The notes below the pieces were generated by a model. That model was not told where the DNA came from, ran no database searches, and worked only from the letters and a program-made list of their open reading frames with translations. From contig QFQP01000023.1 in the NCBI GenBank assembly GCA_003243425.1, positions 62,001-126,000 of the forward strand: 64,000 nucleotides of DNA, read 5' to 3'. The position numbers and the translations under genes were made by a program. The stretch is from Archangium gephyra. GTDB taxonomy: Bacteria; Myxococcota; Myxococcia; Myxococcales; Myxococcaceae. This document shows, piece after piece, positions 7,688 through 15,387 of this stretch; position 1 is the first letter of the stretch; every line of letters begins with the position of its first letter.

Positions 7688-9247
7688 TCACTCCATCTCC
7701 GACACGTCATCGAGGTCTCGGAGCAGCGCCCGGCTCATTCCGAAGCACGGGTGCTCCTTCTCGAAGTGAGACGGGATGTTCTGCAGCACCTTGCGTGCTG
7801 CGGCGATGTTCGGGTTCCGCTGGTTCACTTCCTTCTGGTAGTCGACCAGCATCGCCGAGCACTTGCGGTCGAGCTCCGGACGGATCTCCCGCATGCGCGT
7901 GCGTGACAGCTCGAGCAGGTCGGCCGGGCGATCGGGCGTGGCTTCCAGCAACAGCCACGCGTCGCGGTACTGCTTCCACGAGCGGAAGAGGTTCATCGCC
8001 CCGACGTCACGAAGCTCGTACTGACGGCTCGCGCGTTCGAGGTCTTCCTTGGCGCGTCGGGTGGTCTCCTCGGCCGACATCTGCGGGATCGGAATGATCT
8101 CGACCCAGATGTTCCACACGCGCCACGGGTCGTCGCCGGGCGGGTTGTTGACGTTGTCGAACACCAGCTCGTTGGCCTCGCCGATGCGCAGCTGCGACGA
8201 CGGCAACACCACTTCGAGCTGCCGCGTGGCGACTTCCATGGTGTCGGGAGGAACGGTCGCCAGCTGCTGGCCATTGAGCTCGATGGCGACCTCGTCCTTC
8301 GAGCAATCGGAGGCCTGGTAGTGCAACACGCCAACGATGGACGTTGGTGACTGGTAGCTGAAGACGAACGACTTCATGTCGGGTCGTTCGAAGTCGACGT
8401 TGTCGCCCGCGCCATAGCTCTCACGAATGGCTTCGCTGTTGGGGCGAAGCTCGAGCGTCTCGGCACGGCGTTCGACCTTCTTGGGAATCAGGGCGTAGAT
8501 GATTCCCCCGACGGAGCCGAGGACCAGCGCGGTGGCCAGCGTACCGACGACGATCTTCCCGGCGAGCGGGAGGTCGCTGAACATCAACTGCAGCTTGCCG
8601 GCGCCGCTCTTGTTCAGCTCTCGACGCTGGCGCGCGCGTTCGGCGGCCGAGATCGCCGTCGGCGCTTCGTCTTCGTCGAGCGCACGTTGCGCGCGAACGG
8701 GCGTGGCGCCCGTGGGGCGGCGCTGCAACGCGCGAGGCGGAGGAACTTCGAAGTTCTTCGTGGAATTGTCGCTCGCTTCGTCGGCGGACTCGTCGATCGA
8801 CTCCGACGGCGGGGGCGTCGGCGCGCGCGGCGGCGGCTTGCGAACGATGGCCACCGGCTTGCTCGGCGGCTTCAAGATCGTCTGGTTCGGATCGTCCGTC
8901 TCTTCGACGGCGCCCTCGTCCAACGTCGACGACGGGCCGACCGTGTCGCTCTCGGAGACCGCGGTGAAGTGCAGCGTGATGTCGCCGATGATGATGCGGT
9001 CGCCGCTCTTGAGCTCGGCGGGCGCCTTCAGGGCGCGCGCGTTCAGCTTGGTGCCATTGGCGCTCTTGAGGTCCTCGACGAAGAAGCGGCCGTCTTCTTC
9101 GTACACGCGCGCGTGACTGCGCGACGACGAGGGGTCCTTGATCACCACGTCGTTGTCGGCAGTGCGGCCAAGACGCGCCTCGCCACCTTCGAACGAGAAC
9201 TCTTCCGACTCCCCGGCTCCTGAAGTCACTCGCAACGTGAACGCCAT
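7688..9247 (-). CDS. FHA-domain membrane protein
   Basis: A 519-residue protein, ATG 9247 chosen because the FHA fold starts immediately. Residues about 1-97 form a forkhead-associated phosphothreonine-binding domain with LGRTADNDVVI, SRSHARV and SANGT, all core FHA positions. A Pro/Ala/Glu-rich linker (about 100-220) follows, then one transmembrane helix at about 231-254 and a C-terminal region of about 260 residues. That region has a beta-rich part (to about 375) and a helical part with a Cys near the end. Such proteins read Ser/Thr kinase output at the membrane, and Myxococcota are rich in these kinases. The C-terminal domain was not recognised. The gene is convergent with the Flp-like gene and divergent from the esterase. 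Confidence 0.8.
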   Translation of the reverse strand: MAFTLRVTSGAGESEEFSFEGGEARLGRTADNDVVIKDPSSSRSHARVYEEDGRFFVEDLKSANGTKLNARALKAPAELKSGDRIIIGDITLHFTAVSESDTVGPSSTLDEGAVEETDDPNQTILKPPSKPVAIVRKPPPRAPTPPPSESIDESADEASDNSTKNFEVPPPRALQRRPTGATPVRAQRALDEDEAPTAISAAERARQRRELNKSGAGKLQLMFSDLPLAGKIVVGTLATALVLGSVGGIIYALIPKKVERRAETLELRPNSEAIRESYGAGDNVDFERPDMKSFVFSYQSPTSIVGVLHYQASDCSKDEVAIELNGQQLATVPPDTMEVATRQLEVVLPSSQLRIGEANELVFDNVNNPPGDDPWRVWNIWVEIIPIPQMSAEETTRRAKEDLERASRQYELRDVGAMNLFRSWKQYRDAWLLLEATPDRPADLLELSRTRMREIRPELDRKCSAMLVDYQKEVNQRNPNIAAARKVLQNIPSHFEKEHPCFGMSRALLRDLDDVSEME

Positions 9248-9303
9248 CGGGCGGGAAGGCAATACAGCGCACGACTCGGGTCAAGCGCTGTATACGGGCG
9301 GCG

Positions 9304-10026
9304 ATGCACACCGAACTCGCCGGTCTCGAGGTCGAGGTCTTTCAGGCTGAAGAAGGCCCTCCCAGCGCAGCCGTGATTCTCTGCCATGGCTTCGGCGCCC
9401 CCGGGAACGATCTCGTCGGTCTCGCGCCCGAACTGGTGCAACTGCAACCGTCGTTGAAGTCGGTGCGTTTCTATTTCCCCGCGGCGCCGATCAATCTGGG
9501 CCAGCTCGGCTGGGGCGAGGCGCGCGCGTGGTGGCTCATCGACATGGCCGCCGTGCAGCGACTGCACCACGACCCGAACGCGCTGCGCGAGTTCCGCAAG
9601 CTGGAGCCCGAAGGCATGGCCGCCGCGCGCAAGGCGATGCTCGCCTTCGTGCAGAAGGTCGCAGACGGCACCGGCCTGCCCATGAAGCGCATCGTGCTCG
9701 GCGGCTTCAGCCAGGGGGCGATGATCGCCACCGACATCGCGCTGCGGCTCGAAGAAGCGCCGGGCGCGCTCGTGGTGCTTTCCGGCACCCTGCTCACCGA
9801 AGACGTGTGGCGCACGAGAGCCGGCGCGCGCAGCGGCCTGCCCATCTTCCAATCTCACGGCCGCGCCGACCCGGTGTTGCCCTTCCTGGCCGCCGAGTGG
9901 CTGCGAGACCTCTTCGCCGAAGCCGGCATGCGCCCCGAGTTCGTGCCCTTCGATGGCGGCCACACGATCGATCGCACCGCGCTCGAGAAGCTCGGCGAAT
10001 TCCTCGTGACGCAGGTGACCCGATGA
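9304..10026 (+). CDS. Phospholipase/carboxylesterase family alpha/beta hydrolase
   Basis: A 240-residue protein close to the usual length for the family. The nucleophile elbow GFSQGA places Ser at 136, with Asp at 189 in GRADPVLP and His at 220 in GGHTI completing the triad. An oxyanion-hole segment, CHGFGAPGND, lies near residue 27. There is no signal peptide, so a cytoplasmic esterase acting on short acyl esters or lysophospholipids is expected (the family of acyl-protein thioesterase and YpfH-like enzymes). The next gene begins within its stop (ATGA), so it is co-translated with a lipoprotein. The natural substrate is not deducible. Confidence 0.85.
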   Translation: MHTELAGLEVEVFQAEEGPPSAAVILCHGFGAPGNDLVGLAPELVQLQPSLKSVRFYFPAAPINLGQLGWGEARAWWLIDMAAVQRLHHDPNALREFRKLEPEGMAAARKAMLAFVQKVADGTGLPMKRIVLGGFSQGAMIATDIALRLEEAPGALVVLSGTLLTEDVWRTRAGARSGLPIFQSHGRADPVLPFLAAEWLRDLFAEAGMRPEFVPFDGGHTIDRTALEKLGEFLVTQVTR

Positions 10027-11000
10027 AACGACTCCTTGTTGCGCTCACCCTCCTGAGCATCACGGCGTGTACTGGAATGGTCGGCGACGTCGATTCGGGG
10101 TCTTCGTTCGACGCAGGTCGACCCGACGCTGGTCCTCCGCCCATCAAGTACACGCAGTTCACGTCGCGTTCGAACGGTTGGCCATCGGGCGCCGCGGTGC
10201 GCGGAGCCGCCGTGCTCGACAACGTGCTCTACGCCGCGAACGACCAGGGCATCTACGCGCTGCCGGCGACCGAAGTGACCTGGCGCCGCGAGACGAACCC
10301 GCTGACCGGCGATCTCGTGCCGACCTCGCTGCAGCGCATCGACCAGTCGCTGGTGCTCACCGCGGCCGGCAGCACGTCTGGTGGCGTGTGGTGGCGCGAT
10401 GTCGACACGGAATGGGCGCGCGTCGTCACCGCGCCTGACGTGCCCACGTGGTCGCTCCTTCGCAAGTCGAGCGACTACCTGCTGGTCGGCACCGGAGGGC
10501 TCTACGGCTCCGACGCGTTCGACGGTACCTACGCGCAGCGCAGTGACGCCGGCGTCTTCGCGCAGCCGGTGCGCACGTTCGTCGCAGCACCAGCACAGCA
10601 GCTGATGTTTGCGGCGGGCGCCTCGCTCGCCGAGTCACGCGACAACGGCGTGACGTGGTCGCCGAGCACACTTCGCGGCACCGTCGATGGCGTGGCCGCG
10701 AGCGGCGCGTTCGTCGTGGTCTCCACCTCGATGGACGGCCAGCAGCGCAGCGACAACTACGGCAGCACGTTCCGCGCGCAGACCGCACCCCTGACGGGCG
10801 GCGTCACCTTCTACGTCGCGCAGGGCTCGACCTTCTGGGCGGGGAACAACGGCGGCTTGTTCAGGAGCGACGACAACGGCGCCACGTTCACTGAAGCGCT
10901 CAACGGCCTTCCCGCGAACACGGCCGTGCGCGGCCTGTACTTCGCGGGAGGCTACGTGGTCGCCGACACGGTCGACGGCCCGTACGTGACTCAGCAGTGA
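10023..11000 (+). CDS. Lipoprotein with BNR/beta-propeller-like repeats
   Basis: A 325-residue protein with an ATGA overlap to the esterase. The N-terminus MKRLLVALTLLSITAC is a lipoprotein signal with Cys at 16, followed by an Asp-Ala-Gly linker (SGSSFDAGRPDAGPPP) common in myxobacterial lipoproteins. The mature part has repeated short motifs such as ESRDNGVTWS, RSDNYGSTF and RSDDNGATF, that is, S-x-D-x-G-x-T-W Asp-box (BNR) repeats of beta-propellers. This predicts a surface or periplasmic propeller of the sialidase/sortilin-like fold without evidence of sialidase activity. The gene ends immediately before the small convergent gene at 11001. Confidence 0.72.
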   Translation: MKRLLVALTLLSITACTGMVGDVDSGSSFDAGRPDAGPPPIKYTQFTSRSNGWPSGAAVRGAAVLDNVLYAANDQGIYALPATEVTWRRETNPLTGDLVPTSLQRIDQSLVLTAAGSTSGGVWWRDVDTEWARVVTAPDVPTWSLLRKSSDYLLVGTGGLYGSDAFDGTYAQRSDAGVFAQPVRTFVAAPAQQLMFAAGASLAESRDNGVTWSPSTLRGTVDGVAASGAFVVVSTSMDGQQRSDNYGSTFRAQTAPLTGGVTFYVAQGSTFWAGNNGGLFRSDDNGATFTEALNGLPANTAVRGLYFAGGYVVADTVDGPYVTQQ

Positions 11001-11210
11001 TTACTTGCTGATCGGCTTCTTGAGCGTTCCCGCGCCGTTCTCTTCCTGCTGCTGCTTGGGGTTGGTGTTCCACCCGAAGTCTTTGGGAATTGAGCCGCCG
11101 CCGCGCGTGCCGCTGGTCCACTCGCGCTTGTGGTGTTCGATGTCGCCGGGGCGCGCCTTGAAGGGAACGGGGAGCTGGTTCGGATCGCTTTCGTGATTCG
11201 ACGAGGACAT
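11001..11210 (-). CDS. Small hydrophilic protein, unknown function
   Basis: A 69-residue, highly polar protein starting MSSSNHESDPNQLPVPFKAR, rich in Gly, Pro, Asn, Gln and Lys, with no transmembrane segment or Cys. It reads as intrinsically disordered. It fills the gap between the convergent lipoprotein stop at 11000 and the divergent acyltransferase gene, about 42 bp away. Codon usage is normal for the window, and the frame leaves no gap on its 3' side, which supports a real gene, but no homologous family was recognised. Confidence 0.45.
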   Translation of the reverse strand: MSSSNHESDPNQLPVPFKARPGDIEHHKREWTSGTRGGGSIPKDFGWNTNPKQQQEENGAGTLKKPISK

Positions 11211-11252
11211 GGCGCGGTGCTAGCGCATCACGCGCCGTTCGGCACCATTCCC

Positions 11253-12329
11253 ATGGGTCGCATTCACGCGTTCGACTGGCTCCGTGGCGTGGCGGTGCTG
11301 GTGATGATTCAGACGCACTGCATCGCGCTGCTGAGACCCGAGATGAAGACCGGCTGGTTCTTCCGCCACCTCGACGCGGTCGACGGGCTCGTGGCGCCGG
11401 CCTTCCTCTTCTCGGCCGGGTTCGCGCTCGCGCTCGTTCAAGTCCGCGCCGGGCTGGCGGGCCATCGAGGCCCGCAGGCACGCAAGTCGTTCTCACGCAT
11501 CTTCGAAGTGTGGCTCGTCGCCGGCCTGGTGAACCTGATCTGGTTTCCGTGGAAACCAATGTTCTGGTTCCTGCGCTTCGACATTCTCCACTGCATCGCG
11601 GCGTCGCTGACGGTGATCCTCCCGGTGCTCGTCGCGCTCGCGCGGCGGCCGAAGCTGCTGCGCTGGGTGCTGCTGGCGATCGCCCTGCTCCTCTTCGCCG
11701 TCTCGCCACTGGCGGAGCAACTCACGGGCCCTGCGCAGCTGTTCTTGAACGCCCGGCCCGGCATCCTCGACGAGACGACGCGGGCGGCGTTCCCGCTGTT
11801 GCCGTGGGCCGGCTACGTCTTCCTCGGAGCCAGCTTCGGAGCCACCGTCGGGGCCATGAAATCAGAGCGCGAGCTGTGGACGTGGATCGCGCTGCTGATG
11901 ACGCTCGGCCTCGCCGCGTGGGTCTTCGGCTCGACGCTCCGGAACGTCTACCCGCCGCATGATTTCTGGAAGACCAACCCCGCCGACGCCGCGCGGAGGT
12001 GGACGCTGGTGCTGATGCTGGTGGCGATCTTCAGGCTCGTCGAGCGGACGTGGCCGGCGATCATCGGCTCGCGCGCAGCCCGGTCGCTCGCGGCCTTCGG
12101 GAGCGCGTCACTCAGCGCGTACTTCTTCCACGAGATGCTGCTCTTCCAGCGCTGGGTCGGCGTCTTCGGGCGCGTCTTCCGCGGTCAGGCCGACTGGGCG
12201 CTCTTCTGGTTCCTGGTGCCGGTAGTCATCGGCTGCACCTGGGTGTGCGTGCAGCTGTGGGCCGTGGCGGAGCCGAAGCTCCGGGCGCGCATCACTTCGA
12301 AGGCAGCACCGCTTCGACCTGCTTCTTGA
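11253..12329 (+). CDS. DUF1624 / heparan-alpha-glucosaminide N-acetyltransferase-like membrane protein
   Basis: A 358-residue integral membrane protein with about ten hydrophobic segments. It opens with MGRIHAFDWLRGVAVLVMIQ, the R-x-x-x-D-x-L-R-G signature shared by DUF1624/HGSNAT-type acyltransferases, with a conserved His soon after (QTHC). Family members transfer acyl groups across the membrane to sugars. ATG 11253 was chosen because the signature starts there; a longer frame upstream overlaps the divergent small gene. The 3' end overlaps the convergent glutathione peroxidase gene by 38 bp, so the two transcripts are antisense to each other there. The acceptor is unknown. Confidence 0.72.
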   Translation: MGRIHAFDWLRGVAVLVMIQTHCIALLRPEMKTGWFFRHLDAVDGLVAPAFLFSAGFALALVQVRAGLAGHRGPQARKSFSRIFEVWLVAGLVNLIWFPWKPMFWFLRFDILHCIAASLTVILPVLVALARRPKLLRWVLLAIALLLFAVSPLAEQLTGPAQLFLNARPGILDETTRAAFPLLPWAGYVFLGASFGATVGAMKSERELWTWIALLMTLGLAAWVFGSTLRNVYPPHDFWKTNPADAARRWTLVLMLVAIFRLVERTWPAIIGSRAARSLAAFGSASLSAYFFHEMLLFQRWVGVFGRVFRGQADWALFWFLVPVVIGCTWVCVQLWAVAEPKLRARITSKAAPLRPAS

Positions 12330-12816
12330 CCGCGTCGCTGGTCGGCTCAGCGCCCGACTCGAGGTGCGCGACCACTTCGCCCTTCGCGTTCACCAGGAAC
12401 TTGTTGAAGTTCCACTTCACCTCGCCGCCGTTCTTCGGGAGCCCCTGGAGGTACTTGTAGAGCGGGCTGGCGCCGTCGCCCTTCACCGCCACCTTCGCGA
12501 AGAGCGGGAAGGTGGTCTTGTACTTGAGCTCGCAGAACTTCTTGATCTCGGCGTTGGAGCCGGGCTCCTGGCCACCGAAGTCGTTCGACGGGAACGCGAG
12601 GATCTCGAAGCCGCGCGACTTGTACTGTTGGTACAGCGCCTCGAGGCCTTTGTACTGCGGCGTGTAACCGCACTCGCTGGCGGTATTCACGATGAGCAGC
12701 GCCTTGCCTTTGTACGCCGAGAGAGACTGCTGCTTGCCGTCGTTGGTCTCGACGGTGAAGTCGTGAACGCTCATGGGAGCTCCAGAGAGAGTGAGTGCGA
12801 GGAGTGCAGAGATCAT
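12292..12816 (-). CDS. Glutathione peroxidase family protein (Cys type)
   Basis: A 174-residue thioredoxin-fold peroxidase. The peroxidatic residue is Cys in NTASECGYTPQY, not selenocysteine. The Gln lies in FPSNDFGGQEPG (the usual FPCNQFG.QEP with Cys-Asn-Gln replaced by Ser-Asn-Asp), and WNFNKFLV supplies the catalytic Trp and Asn. A downstream Cys in KKFCELKY could be the resolving cysteine for thioredoxin-dependent turnover. The first 13 residues (MISALLALTLSGA) resemble a short signal peptide, so periplasmic export is possible. The ATG overlaps the stop of the PilT-like gene (ATGA), placing it last in that operon. Confidence 0.85.
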   Translation of the reverse strand: MISALLALTLSGAPMSVHDFTVETNDGKQQSLSAYKGKALLIVNTASECGYTPQYKGLEALYQQYKSRGFEILAFPSNDFGGQEPGSNAEIKKFCELKYKTTFPLFAKVAVKGDGASPLYKYLQGLPKNGGEVKWNFNKFLVNAKGEVVAHLESGAEPTSDAVKKQVEAVLPSK

Positions 12817-13880
12817 ACGTGCCCTTCCAATAACGCCTCGAAGCGCGCCTTGTTGGTCGCTTTGTGAAATGCGTCTTCTGCGTCGATCTTCTTTTCCTGC
12901 GCCAGTTTGTAGAGCGCATCGTCCATCGCCTGCATGCCCTGCGCTTTCCCGGACTGGATGATCGAGCTGATCATCGGCGTGTTTCCCTCGCGGATGACGT
13001 TCGGGAGACCGGCGGTCTTGAGCAGAATTTCGTGCACGGCGACGCGGCCGCGGCCGTCAGGCGTACGCAGCAACAGCTGCGAGACGACCGCCGCGAGCGA
13101 CTCCGAGAGCATGGTGCGCACCTGCTGCTGTTGATCGGTTGGGAACGCGTCGATCACGCGGTCGATGGTCTTCGGCGCGCTGTTGGTGTGCAGCGTTCCG
13201 AACACCAGCACGCCCATTTCCGCCGCGGTGATCGCCAGCGAGATGGTCTCCATGTCGCGCATTTCGCCGACCAGGATGACCCCGGGGTCCTGACGGATCG
13301 CTGAGCGGAGCGCGCTCGAGAAGCCCTTCGTGTCGACGCCCACTTCGCGCTGCGAGAGCGTCGAGCGCTTGTTCTGATGAACGAACTCCACCGGGTCTTC
13401 GATGGTGATGATGTGGCGCGCGGAGTTGGTGTTCACCTGATCGATGATCGCGGCCAGCGTGGTCGACTTGCCTGAACCGGTCGGGCCGGTCACCAGCACG
13501 AGGCCCTGCTCGAGGTTGGCGAGCTGGCTGAGCGCCGCCGGTGCCTTGAGCTCTTCGAGCGTCCGAATGCGCTCGGGAATGATGCGGAACACGGCGGCCG
13601 CGCCACGCTCCTGATTGAAATAGTTGGCGCGGAAACGCGCGACGCCCGGGAGCGCGTACGCGAAGTCGAGATCGAGGTTCGACTCGTAGTGCGACCACTG
13701 CTTCTCGTTGGAGAGCTCCTTCAAATGCGAGCGCAACGATTCGTCGGTGAAGGGCTCCCAGTCGGGCACGGGCGCCACGACACCGTGCTGACGCACGTGC
13801 GGCGCCATGCCGGCGGCCAGGTGGAGGTCGGAGGAACCGGATTCCTTGAGGTGACGGAAGAGAACGTCGAGTCGGGCCAT
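12813..13880 (-). CDS. PilT-family retraction ATPase
   Basis: A 355-residue protein of normal PilT length. Residues about 1-100 form the PAS-like N-terminal domain (SGSSDLHLAAGMAPHVR). The ATPase core follows with Walker A GPTGSGKST (132-140), Asp box IITIEDPVE, Walker B VILVGEMRD (about 201-209) and His box FGTLHTNSA (about 228). The PilT-type motif PNVIREGNT matches the AIRNLIRE retraction signature. PilT hexamers depolymerise type IV pili for twitching motility. It lies 12 nt downstream of a second PilT-like gene and is coupled to the peroxidase gene. No pilin or other pil gene is adjacent, so it may be an accessory paralogue rather than the main pilT. Confidence 0.88.
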   Translation of the reverse strand: MARLDVLFRHLKESGSSDLHLAAGMAPHVRQHGVVAPVPDWEPFTDESLRSHLKELSNEKQWSHYESNLDLDFAYALPGVARFRANYFNQERGAAAVFRIIPERIRTLEELKAPAALSQLANLEQGLVLVTGPTGSGKSTTLAAIIDQVNTNSARHIITIEDPVEFVHQNKRSTLSQREVGVDTKGFSSALRSAIRQDPGVILVGEMRDMETISLAITAAEMGVLVFGTLHTNSAPKTIDRVIDAFPTDQQQQVRTMLSESLAAVVSQLLLRTPDGRGRVAVHEILLKTAGLPNVIREGNTPMISSIIQSGKAQGMQAMDDALYKLAQEKKIDAEDAFHKATNKARFEALLEGHV

Positions 13881-13892
13881 GGTGCAGTGCCT

Positions 13893-15281
13893 TCAGGCGA
13901 AACGCTTGGGGTCTTCAGCGAAGCGGCGCGCGACTTCCTTCGTCACCTGCCCCGTCTTCACGAGCTCGGCGATGGAGTCGTCGAGCAGCATCATTCCGTC
14001 GGCGCGGCCGGTCTGCATCACCGAGCGGATCTGGAACGTCTTCTCTTCACGAATGAGGTTCGAAATCGAAGGCTTCACGTACAGCACCTCGAGCGCCGGT
14101 ACGCGCCGCTGGCCATCGGCGTGCGGAATCAACCGCTGCGAGACGATGGCGCGGAGCGACTCGGACACCATGGCGCGGATCTGTGATTGCTGCTTGGGCG
14201 GAAAGACGTCGAGCACACGGTTGATGGTGCGAATCGCGTTGTTGGTGTGCAGCGTGCCGAGCACCAGGTGGCCCGTCTCGGCGGCGGTGATCGCCAGCTG
14301 AATGGTCTCGAGGTCGCGCAGCTCACCGATGACGATGATGTCGGGGTCTTCGCGGAGCGCGGCGCGCAGCGCGTTGGCGAAGCTCTTGGTGTGCTTGCCG
14401 GCCTGCCGTTGGTTCACCACGCACTGCTTCTGCGTGAACACGTACTCGATGGGATCTTCGACGGTGATGATGTGGTCTTTGCGAGAGCCGTTGAGCATCT
14501 CGACGATGGCCGCGAGCGTCGACGACTTGCCCGACCCCGCGGGCCCGGTGAGCAGCACCAGCCCCTGATGAAAATCGGCCAGCTTCGAGAGGCCAGCCGG
14601 CAGCCCCAGCTGCGCGAGCGTCGGCGGGTCTTTTGGAATCGGGCGGAACACCGCGTCGAAGCCGCGCTGCTGTTTGTAGAACGACGCACGAAAGCGACCC
14701 ACGCCGGGCATCACCAGCGCCGCGTCGAAGTCGAGCGTCTCGCGCAGCGTCGTCATCTCTTCCGGGGTGAGGCCCTCTTCGATCAACCGCTCGATGTCCT
14801 CCGACGACATCTGACCGGTCTTGGTCTCACGCAGCTCGCCGCCGATGCGCATCAGCAGCGGGCCGCCCGAGTGGAGATGAACGTCGCTGGCCTTCACCTC
14901 CATGGCCTTCGTGAGGATGTCCTTGAGCGTCACCGGGCCGCTGCGCCGCGCAGGCGCCGACTGAATCGGCGCAGGAGGTGGCGCGTTCTGCGGGAGGTTG
15001 ACGGCGTGGCCCTGCGGTTTCGGCACCGATGGCGCGGGCACCTGGGCCGCCGCCTGCTGTGGAGCCGCAGCCCCGCCGCCCTGCTTGGCGAGGTATTGCT
15101 GCATGGCGCCCTGCAACCACTTGAGCTGCTCGGCGCTGATGACCTTCATCTCGAGCAGCACTTCGCCCAGCGGCTTCTGCAGCACCGTCTGTCGCTGCGC
15201 GCTCGCGTTGAGCGTCTCCTGCGTGACGAGCTTGTAGTGGAGGGCGATGCGACCGAGGAGTGCGTCTTCCGGTGACGGCAT
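13893..15281 (-). CDS. PilT/PilU-like ATPase with an N-terminal extension
   Basis: A 462-residue protein from ATG 15281, about 110 residues longer than standard PilT. Residues 1-66 are helical (LLGRIALHYKLVTQETLNAS, then EVLLEMKVISAEQLKWLQ), with the repeat pattern of GspE/MshE N-terminal domains. A Pro/Ala/Gln-rich linker covers about 67-115. The PilT part follows: SDVHLHSGG, Walker A GPAGSGKSS (246-254), IITVEDPIEY, Walker B IIVIGELRD, LGTLHTNNA, and SNLIREEKT. It heads a three-gene minus-strand operon with a standard PilT-like protein and a peroxidase. The extension may bind a regulator or nucleotide, as MshEN domains bind c-di-GMP, but that is speculative here. Confidence 0.85.
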   Translation of the reverse strand: MPSPEDALLGRIALHYKLVTQETLNASAQRQTVLQKPLGEVLLEMKVISAEQLKWLQGAMQQYLAKQGGGAAAPQQAAAQVPAPSVPKPQGHAVNLPQNAPPPAPIQSAPARRSGPVTLKDILTKAMEVKASDVHLHSGGPLLMRIGGELRETKTGQMSSEDIERLIEEGLTPEEMTTLRETLDFDAALVMPGVGRFRASFYKQQRGFDAVFRPIPKDPPTLAQLGLPAGLSKLADFHQGLVLLTGPAGSGKSSTLAAIVEMLNGSRKDHIITVEDPIEYVFTQKQCVVNQRQAGKHTKSFANALRAALREDPDIIVIGELRDLETIQLAITAAETGHLVLGTLHTNNAIRTINRVLDVFPPKQQSQIRAMVSESLRAIVSQRLIPHADGQRRVPALEVLYVKPSISNLIREEKTFQIRSVMQTGRADGMMLLDDSIAELVKTGQVTKEVARRFAEDPKRFA

Positions 15282-15387
15282 GTTCTGCGATGCTAACCGC
15301 CCCAACTCGCTGCTCCCCACCACTTTTGCGGCGTGAAGAACGGTGAAGGGGTGTGTGCGTGCACGTACCTGTGGTTAAGGACGTGCG

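Noticed and set aside
11130..11252. Longer N-terminus of the DUF1624-type gene
   Set aside because: The extension overlaps the divergent small gene and the family signature begins right after ATG 11253.
12292..12816. Selenocysteine in the glutathione peroxidase
   Set aside because: The catalytic position is a Cys codon, not TGA; no need for a SECIS element.
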